A stretch of DNA of 64,000 bases, from assembly GCF_008373765.1 (NCBI RefSeq), contig NZ_VUJW01000010.1:186001-250000 (forward strand). The letters are read 5' to 3'. Numbering within the stretch: position 1 is the first letter of the stretch; every line of letters starts with the position of its first letter. The notes under the pieces were generated by a model that was not told where the DNA came from, searched no databases, and saw only the letters and a program-made list of their open reading frames with translations. The DNA is from Nocardioides antri (lineage in GTDB: Bacteria; Actinomycetota; Actinomycetes; Propionibacteriales; Nocardioidaceae). This document shows positions 10,586-18,211 of this stretch, in pieces. The translations under genes and the position numbers were made by a program.

Positions 10586-10771
10586 ATGGCGAAGACTGCG
10601 CTCAAGGTCAAGGCCGCTCGCAAGCCCAAGTTCGCGGTGCGTGGCTACACCCGTTGCCAGCGCTGCGGCCGTCCCAAGGCGGTCTACCGCAAGTTCGGCC
10701 TGTGCCGGATCTGCCTGCGGGAGATGGCCCACCGGGGCGAGCTGCCCGGCGTCACCAAGTCGAGCTGGTAA
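10586..10771 (+). CDS. rpsN: 30S ribosomal protein S14, zinc-binding short form
   Basis: 61 residues, the type Z form. Two CxxC pairs (C24-C27 and C40-C43; CQRC and CRIC) bind zinc. Many Actinobacteria also carry a second, zinc-free 101-residue S14 under Zur control elsewhere in the genome; only the zinc form is in this cluster. S14 is in the 30S head. A 77-nt spacer separates it from rpsH. Confidence 0.99.
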
Positions 10772-10848
10772 TCACCACTAACAGCTGAAGGTCCTCTCCT
10801 CGCCTCCGGGTGCGGGCGGAAACCGCAGCAGAAGGAAAAACACACACC

Positions 10849-11253
10849 ATGACGATGACCGACCCGATCGCAGACATGCTGACTCGTCTGCGCAACGCCA
10901 ACCAGGCGTACCACGACGCGGTGACCATGCCCTACAGCAAGCTGAAGCAGGGCGTCGCGGAGATCCTCAAGCAGGAGGGCTACATCACCTCCTTCGACGT
11001 GGCCGACAACGAGAACGGCGTCGGCAAGACGCTGACCATCACGCTCAAGTACGGCCGCAACCGTGAGCGCTCGATCGCCGGCGTACGCCGGATCAGCAAG
11101 CCGGGCCTCCGGGTCTACGCCAAGCACACGGGTCTCCCGAAGGTGCTCGGCGGCCTCGGCGTCGCGATCATCTCGACGAGCCAGGGTCTGCTCACCGACC
11201 GCCAGGCAAACCAGAAGGGCGTGGGTGGGGAAGTCCTCGCCTACGTCTGGTAA
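10849..11253 (+). CDS. rpsH: 30S ribosomal protein S8
   Basis: 134 residues beginning [19 protein letters not shown]. The ATG at 10849 is used since it lies about 12 nt from the GAAGGA tract; an alternative ATG is two codons later. S8 is a primary binder of the 16S central domain and in E. coli regulates the spc operon by binding its mRNA. The C-terminus [11 protein letters not shown] is canonical. Confidence 0.99.
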   Translation: MTMTDPIADMLTRLRNANQAYHDAVTMPYSKLKQGVAEILKQEGYITSFDVADNENGVGKTLTITLKYGRNRERSIAGVRRISKPGLRVYAKHTGLPKVLGGLGVAIISTSQGLLTDRQANQKGVGGEVLAYVW

Positions 11254-11280
11254 CGAGACCAGGAAGAGAGGCACAGCACA

Positions 11281-11832
11281 ATGTCCCGCATTGGCAAGCT
11301 CCCCGTCCCGGTCCCGGCCGGCGTCGACGTGGCCCTCGACGGCCCCGTCGTGACGGTGAAGGGCCCGAAGGGCACCCTCACCCACACCGTGGCGGCCCCG
11401 ATCGTGGTGGAACGCAACGACGAGGGCGACTCGACCGTCCTGGACGTCAAGCGTCCCGACGACGAGCGCATCAGCAAGTCGCTCCACGGCCTGACCCGCA
11501 CCCTGATCAACAACATGGTCGTGGGCGTCACCGAGGGCTACGAGAAGAAGCTCGAGATCGTGGGCGTCGGTTACCGCGTCCTGTCGAAGGGCCCGACCCA
11601 GCTGGAGTTCCAGCTCGGCTACTCGCACTCGATCATCTTCGACGCGCCGGAGGGCATCACCTTCACCGTCGATGGTCCGACCAAGCTCGGTGTGGTCGGC
11701 ATCGACAAGCAGCAGGTCGGCGAGGTTGCGGCCAACATCCGCAAGCTCCGCAAGCCCGAGCCCTACAAGGGCAAGGGTGTCCGGTACGCCGGCGAGCATG
11801 TCCGTCGCAAGGTCGGAAAGGCTGGTAAGTGA
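11281..11832 (+). CDS. rplF: 50S ribosomal protein L6
   Basis: 183 residues beginning [17 protein letters not shown]. Two tandem L6 domains are visible; the second has the conserved GVGYRV and [24 protein letters not shown] region. L6 lies near the factor-binding site of the 50S subunit. Its stop overlaps a possible GTG start of rplR. Confidence 0.99.
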   Translation: MSRIGKLPVPVPAGVDVALDGPVVTVKGPKGTLTHTVAAPIVVERNDEGDSTVLDVKRPDDERISKSLHGLTRTLINNMVVGVTEGYEKKLEIVGVGYRVLSKGPTQLEFQLGYSHSIIFDAPEGITFTVDGPTKLGVVGIDKQQVGEVAANIRKLRKPEPYKGKGVRYAGEHVRRKVGKAGK

Positions 11833-11834
11833 CC

Positions 11835-12218
11835 ATGGCGATCACCCTCAAGCACCAGCGGCACCTGTCGGCACGCGCGAAGTCGCGCCTGCGCCGTCAG
11901 ATCCGTGGCCGCAAGAAGATCTCTGGTACCGCGGAGCGCCCGCGGCTGGTGGTCACCCGGTCGAGCAAGCACATCACCGTGCAGGTCGTCGACGACCTCG
12001 TCGGCAAGACGCTGGCGTCCGCCTCCACCATGGAGGGCGACCTGCGGTCGTTCGACGGCGACAAGACCGCCAAGGCGAAGAAGGTCGGCGAACTCGTCGC
12101 GGCCCGTGCCAAGGAGCTCGGTGTCGACTCGGTCGTGTTCGACCGGGCCGGCAACAAGTACCACGGTCGCATCGCGGCCCTGGCCGACGGTGCCCGCGAC
12201 GGCGGACTGACCTTCTAA
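11835..12218 (+). CDS. rplR: 50S ribosomal protein L18
   Basis: 127 residues starting [21 protein letters not shown]. An alternative GTG at 11829 would overlap the rplF stop (GTGA) and add two residues. L18 is a 5S rRNA binder; the conserved [21 protein letters not shown] and [17 protein letters not shown] ends are present. Confidence 0.98.
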   Translation: MAITLKHQRHLSARAKSRLRRQIRGRKKISGTAERPRLVVTRSSKHITVQVVDDLVGKTLASASTMEGDLRSFDGDKTAKAKKVGELVAARAKELGVDSVVFDRAGNKYHGRIAALADGARDGGLTF

Positions 12219-12247
12219 TCGCTTCTAGCTTGGACTGAGGAGAAATC

Positions 12248-12886
12248 ATGAGCGGACCCCAGCGCGGACAGCGTTCGGGTGGCGACCGCGGCGGACGCGG
12301 TCGTGACGACCGTCGTGGCGGCGCGGACAAGAGCCAGTACGTCGAGCGGGTCGTCGCGATCAACCGTGTTGCCAAGGTCGTGAAGGGTGGTCGTCGCTTC
12401 AGCTTCACCGCCCTCGTGGTCGTCGGTGACGGTGACGGTCTGGTCGGCGTCGGCTACGGCAAGGCCAAGGAGGTGCCTGCGGCGATCGCCAAGGGTGTCG
12501 AGGAGGCGAAGAAGAACTTCTTCCGCGTCCCCCGCATCCAGGGCACCATCCCGCACCCGGTGCAGGGCGAGAAGGCGGCCGGAGTCGTCTTCCTGCGTCC
12601 GGCCGCGCCCGGTACCGGTGTGATCGCCGGTGGCCCGGTGCGCGCCGTGCTCGAGTGCGCCGGCATCCACGACGTGCTCAGCAAGTCGCTGGGCTCGTCC
12701 AACCAGATCAACATCGTGCACGCGACCGTCGCGGCGCTCCAGATGCTGGAGATGCCCGAGTCCGTGGCCTCGCGCCGCGGCCTCCCGGTCGAGGACGTCG
12801 CCCCGTCGGCGCTCCTCAAGGCCAAGGCCGAGGGTGAGGCCGAGGCGGCTGCTGCCGCCAAGGCTGCCGCGGGGGTGAGCTCCTGA
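12248..12886 (+). CDS. rpsE: 30S ribosomal protein S5
   Basis: 212 residues after a strong GAGGAG site. A Gly/Arg N-terminal extension precedes the S5 double-stranded RNA-binding domain ([19 protein letters not shown]), and the C-terminal domain includes [20 protein letters not shown]5 contributes to decoding fidelity and mRNA helicase activity. It overlaps rpmD by one base. A 40-residue Ala/Glu-rich tail follows the core. Confidence 0.98.
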   Translation: MSGPQRGQRSGGDRGGRGRDDRRGGADKSQYVERVVAINRVAKVVKGGRRFSFTALVVVGDGDGLVGVGYGKAKEVPAAIAKGVEEAKKNFFRVPRIQGTIPHPVQGEKAAGVVFLRPAAPGTGVIAGGPVRAVLECAGIHDVLSKSLGSSNQINIVHATVAALQMLEMPESVASRRGLPVEDVAPSALLKAKAEGEAEAAAAAKAAAGVSS

Positions 12887-13068
12887 TGGCGCAGCTCAAG
12901 GTCCAGCAGAAGAAGTCGTCGATCGGCTGCAAGCAGAACCAGCGCGACACGCTGCGGAGCCTCGGCCTGAAGCGCATCGGCGACGTGGTCGTCAAGGAGG
13001 ACCGTCCCGAGATCCGGGGCATGGTCCAGACCGTCCGTCACCTCGTGACGGTTGAAGAGGTGGAGTGA
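12886..13068 (+). CDS. rpmD: 50S ribosomal protein L30
   Basis: 60 residues with the L30 pattern [27 protein letters not shown] and [14 protein letters not shown]. It is a small 50S protein present in most Actinobacteria. One-base overlap with rpsE and a one-base gap to the rplO ATG show tight coupling. Confidence 0.98.
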   Translation: MAQLKVQQKKSSIGCKQNQRDTLRSLGLKRIGDVVVKEDRPEIRGMVQTVRHLVTVEEVE

Positions 13069-13069
13069 C

Positions 13070-13510
13070 ATGACGCTCAAGCTGCACCACCTGCGTCCGG
13101 CGCCGGGTGCCAAGAAGGCCAAGACCCGCGTCGGCCGCGGTGAGGGTTCGAAGGGCAAGACCGCTGGTCGCGGTACCAAGGGAACCAAGGCCCGCTACCA
13201 GGTCCCGGTCGCCTTCGAGGGTGGCCAGATGCCGCTGCACATGCGGCTGCCGAAGCTCAAGGGCTTCAAGAACCCCTTCAAGGTGACCTACCAGGTCGTC
13301 AACCTCGACCGGATCAGCGCGCTCTTCCCGGAGGGTGGCGAGGTCACCCCGCAGGAGCTCGTGGCCCGCGGCGCCGTTCGCAAGGGCGAGCCCGTCAAGG
13401 TGCTCGGCCAGGGCGAGCTGTCGGTCAAGGTCGCGGTGAGCGCCAACGCCTTCTCGTCCTCCGCCAAGGAGAAGATCGAGAGCGCCGGCGGCAGCGTCAC
13501 CGTCCTGTGA
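13070..13510 (+). CDS. rplO: 50S ribosomal protein L15
   Basis: 146 residues from the ATG at 13070, giving [18 protein letters not shown]. The Gly-rich N-terminal arm ([20 protein letters not shown]) and the C-terminal core are typical. L15 is a late 50S assembly protein. It is the last ribosomal gene before a hairpin terminator and secY. Confidence 0.99.
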   Translation: MTLKLHHLRPAPGAKKAKTRVGRGEGSKGKTAGRGTKGTKARYQVPVAFEGGQMPLHMRLPKLKGFKNPFKVTYQVVNLDRISALFPEGGEVTPQELVARGAVRKGEPVKVLGQGELSVKVAVSANAFSSSAKEKIESAGGSVTVL

Positions 13511-13526
13511 CGAGATCGTGAGTTGA

Positions 13527-13576
13527 GGCGCGGCTGGCCTGGTCACACTGTGACATTCAGGGCCGGTCGCGCCTTT
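13527..13576 (+). terminator. Hairpin terminator or attenuator between rplO and secY
   Basis: Arms GGCGCGGCTGGCC (13527-13539) and GGCCGGTCGCGCC (13561-13573) pair over 13 bp with two G-U wobbles and are followed by TTT. The loop itself contains a perfect inverted repeat, GTCACA-C-TGTGAC (13542-13554), so two stacked stems can form. A possible -10 box (TAGGCT, 13589-13594) lies just downstream, which would let secY-adk-map be transcribed separately. Confidence 0.6.
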
Positions 13577-13643
13577 CTCGCTCCCTGTTAGGCTTCCCGA
13601 CGGCCCTCAGGTGTGGATGGCCCCGTCAGAAAGAGGACCCTCA

Positions 13644-14951
13644 GTGCTCAGCGCGTTCGTGAACGCATTCCGGACTCCGGACCTGCGGCGCAAGCTGCTG
13701 TTCGTCCTGTTCATCATCGTGATCTTCCGGCTGGGCTCGCAGATCCCGGCCCCCGGCGTGCACGTCGCGAACGTCCAGCACTGTCTCGGCGACGAGGCCA
13801 ACAACACCGGCATCTACAACCTGATCAACCTGTTCTCTGGCGGAGCGCTGCTCCAGCTCACCGTGTTCGCGCTGGGGATCATGCCCTACATCACCGCGAG
13901 CATCATCCTGCAGCTGCTCGTCGTGGTGATCCCGCGGCTCGAGGCCCTCAAGAAGGAGGGCCAGTCCGGTCAGACCAAGATCACGCAGTACACCCGGTAC
14001 CTCACCCTCGGCCTCGCGCTGCTCCAGGCAACCGGCATCGTCGCGCTTGCCCGCACCGGCAGCCTGCTCCAGAACTGCGACACGGAGACCTACCCGCTGC
14101 TGCACCACGACAACACCACGACGTTCCTGGTCATGGTGACGACGATGACGGCCGGCACCGCGGTCATCATGTGGCTGGGTGAGCTGATCACCGAGCGGGG
14201 CATCGGCAACGGCATGTCGATCCTGATCTTCTGCCAGGTGGTCGCGACCTTCCCCGCCTCGCTGTGGGAGGTCCAGAAGAGCCAGGGCTGGTGGACCTTC
14301 GGTGTCGTGATCGCGATCGGACTCGTGATCGTCGGCGGCGTCATCTTCATCGAGCAGGCGCAGCGCCGGATCCCGGTGCAGTACGCCCGCCGGATGGTCG
14401 GCCGCAAGATGTTCGGCGGCAGCTCGACCTACATCCCGCTCAAGGTCAACCAGGCCGGCATCATCCCGGTCATCTTTGCTTCGTCGTTGCTCTACCTGCC
14501 CGCGATGGCGGTGCAGTTCAACCAGACCAGCGACGCTGCCTGGGTGAAGTTCGTCGCCGACTACTTCGTCGTCGGCGACCACCCGCTCTACATGGCGACG
14601 TACTTCCTGCTGATCATCTTCTTCACCTACTTCTACGTCTCGATCACCTTCAACCCACAAGAGGTGGCCGACAACATGAAGAAGTACGGCGGCTTCATCC
14701 CCGGGATCCGGGCGGGCAAGCCGACCCAGGACTACCTGTCCTACGTCCTCTCCCGCATCACGTTGCCGGGGGCTCTCTACCTGGGTCTGATCTCCCTCGT
14801 CCCGCTGATCGCGCTGGTCATGATCGACGCCAACCAGAACTTCCCGTTCGGCGGCACCTCCATCCTGATCATGGTTGGCGTTGCCCTGGACACGGTGAAG
14901 CAGATCGAGAGCCAGCTCCAGCAGCGCAACTACGAAGGATTCCTGCGGTAA
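13644..14951 (+). CDS. secY: Preprotein translocase subunit SecY
   Basis: 435 residues with ten transmembrane helices. The GTG at 13644 is chosen because it follows AGAGGA at good spacing and gives the usual N-terminus (VLSAFVNAFRTPDLRRKLLF). The plug/pore helix region, the NGMSILIF motif, and the C-terminal cytoplasmic loop with GGFIPGIRAGKPT are intact. SecY forms the Sec translocon with SecE and SecG. It leads a secY-adk-map subcluster. Confidence 0.98.
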   Translation: MLSAFVNAFRTPDLRRKLLFVLFIIVIFRLGSQIPAPGVHVANVQHCLGDEANNTGIYNLINLFSGGALLQLTVFALGIMPYITASIILQLLVVVIPRLEALKKEGQSGQTKITQYTRYLTLGLALLQATGIVALARTGSLLQNCDTETYPLLHHDNTTTFLVMVTTMTAGTAVIMWLGELITERGIGNGMSILIFCQVVATFPASLWEVQKSQGWWTFGVVIAIGLVIVGGVIFIEQAQRRIPVQYARRMVGRKMFGGSSTYIPLKVNQAGIIPVIFASSLLYLPAMAVQFNQTSDAAWVKFVADYFVVGDHPLYMATYFLLIIFFTYFYVSITFNPQEVADNMKKYGGFIPGIRAGKPTQDYLSYVLSRITLPGALYLGLISLVPLIALVMIDANQNFPFGGTSILIMVGVALDTVKQIESQLQQRNYEGFLR

Positions 14952-14955
14952 CGCT

Positions 14956-15531
14956 ATGAGGCTGATTCTGATGGGCCCCCCGGGCGCCGGTAAGGGCACC
15001 CAGGCCAAGTTCGTCGCCGAGCACTTCGGCGTCCCGGCGATCTCGACCGGTGACATCTTCCGCGCCAACGTCTCCCAGGGCACGCCGCTGGGTGTCGAGG
15101 CGAAGAAGTACATGGATGCGGGGGAGTACGTCCCCGACTCGGTCACGAACCAGATGGTGCGCAACCGGATCTCCGAGCCCGACGCGGACCCCGGCTTCCT
15201 GCTCGACGGCTACCCGCGGACGCTGGCGCAGGTCGAGGAGCTCGACAGCATGGTCGCCGCGACCGGTCACCAGCTCGACGCGGTCGTCGTCGTCGTCGTC
15301 GACAAGGACGTGCTCGTCGAGCGACTCCTGGCGCGCGCCGCGACCGAGGGTCGCGCCGACGACACCGAGGACGTGATCCGACGCCGCCAGGAGATCTACC
15401 TGGAGGAGACCGCTCCGCTGATCACCGTCTACCAGGAGCGGGGCCTGGTCCACGAGATCGACGGCATGGGCGAGGTCGAGGTGGTCACGAAGCGCATCTT
15501 CGAGGCCCTCGACGTCGTCGAGCAGAGCTGA
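14956..15531 (+). CDS. adk: Adenylate kinase
   Basis: 191 residues. Walker A GPPGAGKGT lies at residues 7-15; the AMP-binding segment STGDIFRANV and the LLDGYPRTLAQ motif follow. The lid between the two late arginine-containing helices is very short ([13 protein letters not shown]), which is the short-lid form common in Actinobacteria, with no zinc cysteines. It interconverts ATP, ADP and AMP. Four bases after the secY stop. Confidence 0.98.
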   Translation: MRLILMGPPGAGKGTQAKFVAEHFGVPAISTGDIFRANVSQGTPLGVEAKKYMDAGEYVPDSVTNQMVRNRISEPDADPGFLLDGYPRTLAQVEELDSMVAATGHQLDAVVVVVVDKDVLVERLLARAATEGRADDTEDVIRRRQEIYLEETAPLITVYQERGLVHEIDGMGEVEVVTKRIFEALDVVEQS

Positions 15532-15545
15532 GCTGGATTTGCCCG

Positions 15546-15638
15546 AGCGTGTCGCAGATGGTGCGCCGCCGCCGAGGCCATCGCTTCGCTCGGCCCCGGG
15601 ACGACGCACCATGCGGCTGCGCCGCCATGCGACACGCT
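15546..15638. repeat. Nested hairpin element in the adk-map spacer
   Basis: Outer arms AGCGTGTCGCA (15546-15556) and TGCGACACGCT (15628-15638) pair perfectly over 11 bp. Inside are ATGGTGCG / CGCACCAT (15558-15565 / 15605-15612), GCCGAG / CTCGGC (15571-15576 / 15589-15594) and GCGGC / GCCGC (15613-15617 / 15621-15625). The outer-arm sequence, with its flanks CGAGCGTGTCG and CGACACGCTGCCG, recurs after rpoA. Confidence 0.6.
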
Positions 15639-15736
15639 GCCGGGCCGCGGTCGAGGTTTGCTGAGGTGCTCGCCGTCGGCGACCTCAGGTCGCCAGCTCG
15701 GACTACCCGGGCGTGCCGGGCGGCTAGGAGGTAGGC

Positions 15737-16558
15737 GTGTTCGGTAGCGGGCTGGAGATCAAGACCCCTGAGCAGATCCTGCTCATGCGGGAGGCGGGGC
15801 TCGTGGTCGCCGACGCGCTCGCAGCGGTGCGCGACGCCGTACGCCCGGGGATCACGACCGGGGAGCTCGACCGGGTCGCCGAGGACCTGATCCGGTCCCG
15901 AGGCGCGACCCCGTCGTTCCTCGGGTACGGCGTCCCGCCGTTCCCGGCGACGATCTGCGCGTCGGTCAACGAGGCCGTCGTGCACGGGATCCCGGGGTCG
16001 CAGGTGCTCGCCGAGGGAGACGTCGTCTCGATCGACTGCGGGGCGATCGTGGACGGCTGGCACGGCGACGCGGCGGTGACCGTCGCGGTCGGCGACGTCC
16101 CCGACGAGGTGGTCGAGCTGATGCGGGTGACCGAGGAGGCCCTGTGGCAGGGACTCGCCGCAGCCCGGCCAGGCGGCCGGGTCGGCGACATCTCCCACGC
16201 TATCGAGCACTACGTGCGTGACGCCGGGGACTACGGCATCGTCGAGGACTACACCGGCCACGGCATCGGCACCGCGATGCACCTGCCGCCCGACGTGCCG
16301 AACTACGGCCGCGCAGGTCGCGGGCCGCGGCTCAAGCGTGGCCTCGCCCTCGCGGTCGAGCCGATGATCACGCTCGGCGCGAAGGAGACGGCGGTCACCG
16401 AGGACGACTGGACCGTCGTCACGACCGACGGGTCGGTGGCCGCCCACTTCGAGCACACGTTCGCGCTCACCGACGACGGCGTCTGGGTGCTGACGGCCCA
16501 CGACGGCGGGAGGGCGGACCTGGAGCGGCTCGGGGTCCCGTACGGCGGCCCCGCATGA
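15737..16558 (+). CDS. map: Type I methionine aminopeptidase
   Basis: 273 residues with a GTG start after a strong TAGGAGG site. The five metal ligands of the pita-bread fold are visible: D100, D111, H175 (in YTGHGIG), E208 (in AVEPM) and E239, with H83 in the substrate site. It removes the initiator methionine from nascent proteins. No SH3-binding N-terminal extension is present. It follows the nested hairpin spacer after adk and its stop overlaps an ATG in the frame of the next gene. Confidence 0.97.
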   Translation: MFGSGLEIKTPEQILLMREAGLVVADALAAVRDAVRPGITTGELDRVAEDLIRSRGATPSFLGYGVPPFPATICASVNEAVVHGIPGSQVLAEGDVVSIDCGAIVDGWHGDAAVTVAVGDVPDEVVELMRVTEEALWQGLAAARPGGRVGDISHAIEHYVRDAGDYGIVEDYTGHGIGTAMHLPPDVPNYGRAGRGPRLKRGLALAVEPMITLGAKETAVTEDDWTVVTTDGSVAAHFEHTFALTDDGVWVLTAHDGGRADLERLGVPYGGPA

Positions 16559-16576
16559 GCGTCACCGCCGCCGATC

Positions 16577-16582
16577 TATCAT
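16577..16582 (+). promoter_or_regulatory. -10 box for a leaderless isochorismate synthase transcript
   Basis: TATCAT lies five bases before the ATG at 16588 and there is no ribosome binding site in front of either candidate start. The spacing fits a leaderless mRNA. Confidence 0.45.
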
Positions 16583-16587
16583 CGAGC

Positions 16588-17688
16588 ATGGCCCTGCCCG
16601 CGCGTCCGCTGCTCTTCGCCTCCGGCGAGGACGCCTACATCGCAGACCGCGTGCTCCACACCTGGACCACCCCCGACGGCGCCGACCCCGACTGGGCCGA
16701 CGGGGTCGTCGCGGCGTTGGAGCCGGGGGAGCGGGCGCTGGGTGCGCTTTCCTTCGCCGCCGGCGCCCCGGGGATCCTGCACCACGTCGTCGGCTCCGAG
16801 CGGCCACTGCGCGGCCCCGTCGCGAAGCCGCGGGAGCGGACCTACGACGTCCGCGAGTTCCCCACGGCCGAGGCCTACGCCGACATGGTGCGCGCCGTGC
16901 TCGACAAGATCGCCGCGGGTGTCGTTCGCAAGGTCGTCCTCGGGCGCTGCCTCGACGTGACCAGCGACCCCCCGCTCGAGCCTGCCGAGATCATCGACCG
17001 GCTGCTCGTGACCCGCCCCGGCCGCTACGTCTTCTCGGTGCCGCTGACCGAGAGCCTCAGCGAAGGCCCGCTGCTGGTGGGTGCCAGCCCGGAGCTGCTC
17101 GTCAGCCGCTCGGGCGACCGGATCGCCTGCACGCCGCTGGCCGGCTCGGTTCCGCGCTCGCCCGACCCCGAAGAGGACGCCCGTCGAGCCGCCGCCCTGC
17201 GGGCCTCGGACAAGGACCTCGCCGAGCACGCGTTCGTCGTCGACGCCATCGTCCACGCGCTCAAGGAGGTGTGCGTCGACGTCGAGCCGCCCACCGGGCC
17301 AACCCTGCTCGCGACCGACACCGTCTGGCACCTCGCCTCTCCGATCTCAGCCCGGCTCGAGGAGCCCGCCACCGGCCCGAGCGCCCTCCGGCTCGCCCAG
17401 ATGCTGCACCCGACCCCGGCAGTCGGGGGAGTGCCGGCCGCGGCCGCCGCCGAGGCCATCGCCGACATCGAGGGCGACCTGCGCGACTACTTCGCCGGCT
17501 GCGTCGGCTGGGTCGACGGCTCCGGCGACGGCGTCTTCGCGATCACCATCCGTGCCGCCGTCATCGACGGCGCCCGGATGCGCCTGTTCGCCGGCGCCGG
17601 CATCGTCGCCGGCTCCGACCCCGACTCCGAGGTCCGCGAGACAGGCGCCAAGCTGCAGACGATGACGAGAGTGGCCGGCCTGGGATAG
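16588..17688 (+). CDS. Isochorismate synthase (MenF/EntC type)
   Basis: 366 residues. The chorismate-binding domain is complete: KVVLGRCLDV, SPELLVSRSGDRIACTPLAG, HPTPAVGGVP, and the late GAGIVAGSDPDSEVRETGAK motif. The HPTPAVGG and PLAGSVPR signatures favour isochorismate synthase over anthranilate or aminodeoxychorismate synthase. It makes isochorismate from chorismate for menaquinone or a siderophore. No other menaquinone or siderophore genes are nearby, so the pathway cannot be settled here. A longer form starting at 16555 would overlap the map stop (ATGA); the shorter one has a -10 box at leaderless spacing. Confidence 0.88.
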   Translation: MALPARPLLFASGEDAYIADRVLHTWTTPDGADPDWADGVVAALEPGERALGALSFAAGAPGILHHVVGSERPLRGPVAKPRERTYDVREFPTAEAYADMVRAVLDKIAAGVVRKVVLGRCLDVTSDPPLEPAEIIDRLLVTRPGRYVFSVPLTESLSEGPLLVGASPELLVSRSGDRIACTPLAGSVPRSPDPEEDARRAAALRASDKDLAEHAFVVDAIVHALKEVCVDVEPPTGPTLLATDTVWHLASPISARLEEPATGPSALRLAQMLHPTPAVGGVPAAAAAEAIADIEGDLRDYFAGCVGWVDGSGDGVFAITIRAAVIDGARMRLFAGAGIVAGSDPDSEVRETGAKLQTMTRVAGLG

Positions 17689-17787
17689 GGGCGCTGCGCT
17701 GTTCAGCTTCAGAAGAGCGCGACCAGCCCCGAGACCGATCCCCTCATCCGAGGAGCCGGAGCCGCGTAGGTATCGCGCGTCGACTGC

Positions 17788-17965
17788 GGGCGGTGCCGGG
17801 AGGTCACCGTGGGGCAACCGGGGTGCCGCCGGCGAACCGGCCCATCAGCTTTGTCTCAGCGCACGAGGTCCAGGTTCGCGCCTGGCAGGTCCGACCGGGC
17901 CCCAGGCGAGGGGGCCGGCGGCAGGGTCCCCGCTCTTGTCCCGCGGTGACCTCCCGGCACCGCCC
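17788..17965. other. Long structured inverted-repeat element, possible non-coding RNA
   Basis: Arms at 17788-17809 and 17944-17965 are perfect 22-bp reverse complements. The helix continues inward: 17811-17817 with 17936-17942 (7 bp, one G-U), 17819-17823 with 17928-17932 (5 bp), and 17824-17833 with 17914-17923 (10 bp), for about 44 paired positions. The apex holds two adjacent hairpins, GAACC/GGTTC (17834-17838 / 17873-17877) and CGCCTGG/CCAGGCG (17879-17885 / 17902-17908). No good coding frame is seen. The rest of the spacer, 17689-17787 and 17966-18072, shows nothing else. Confidence 0.6.
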
Positions 17966-18072
17966 CCACCCACGCGCGCCACACCCGAACGGCTCAGCCA
18001 AGAACAGCCCGCGCAGCGCCGTACCCCCTCCCTCGAATCGGTCCCTCGGGCCGGATGTGGGAGCATGGGCAC

Positions 18073-18178
18073 ACCACGAGGGGAGTATTCCTCCGCTGCG
18101 TGTCTCGTCATCACGGCCGGCTGTCGCCGGTCCGGGACCGTAGGTCGCCGGTAGGCGGCGGAAGAGACCTCGGGTGAC
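18073..18178 (+). promoter_or_regulatory. yybP-ykoY type (Mn2+) riboswitch before terC
   Basis: The aptamer hallmark GGGGAGTA is at 18080-18087, next to the 5' P1 strand CACGAGG (18075-18081). The 3' side ends GGCGGAAGAGACCTCGGGTG, where CCTCGGGTG (18168-18176) closes P1. This pairing and the conserved loops match the yybP-ykoY family, which senses Mn2+ and often precedes TerC/Alx genes. The 3' P1 strand (TCGGGT) can instead pair with ACCCGA (18186-18191) just ahead of the CCGGAGG ribosome binding site, a plausible switch. Confidence 0.8.
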
Positions 18179-18211
18179 CGGCCCCACCCGATCAACCGGA
18201 GGACCCACCTC

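Noticed and set aside
16555-16587. Upstream ATG for isochorismate synthase overlapping the map stop
   Set aside because: It has no ribosome binding site, and a -10 box inside this interval is at leaderless spacing to the next ATG; kept as the alternative only.
17873-17880. GGTTCGCG resembling a tRNA T-loop
   Set aside because: No acceptor stem, D-arm or anticodon arm around it fits a tRNA; it is one side of a hairpin in the structured element.
17760-17990. Reading the 178-nt element as an insertion sequence
   Set aside because: No transposase, no direct target duplication at its ends, and the interior is itself structured; kept as an unexplained element instead.
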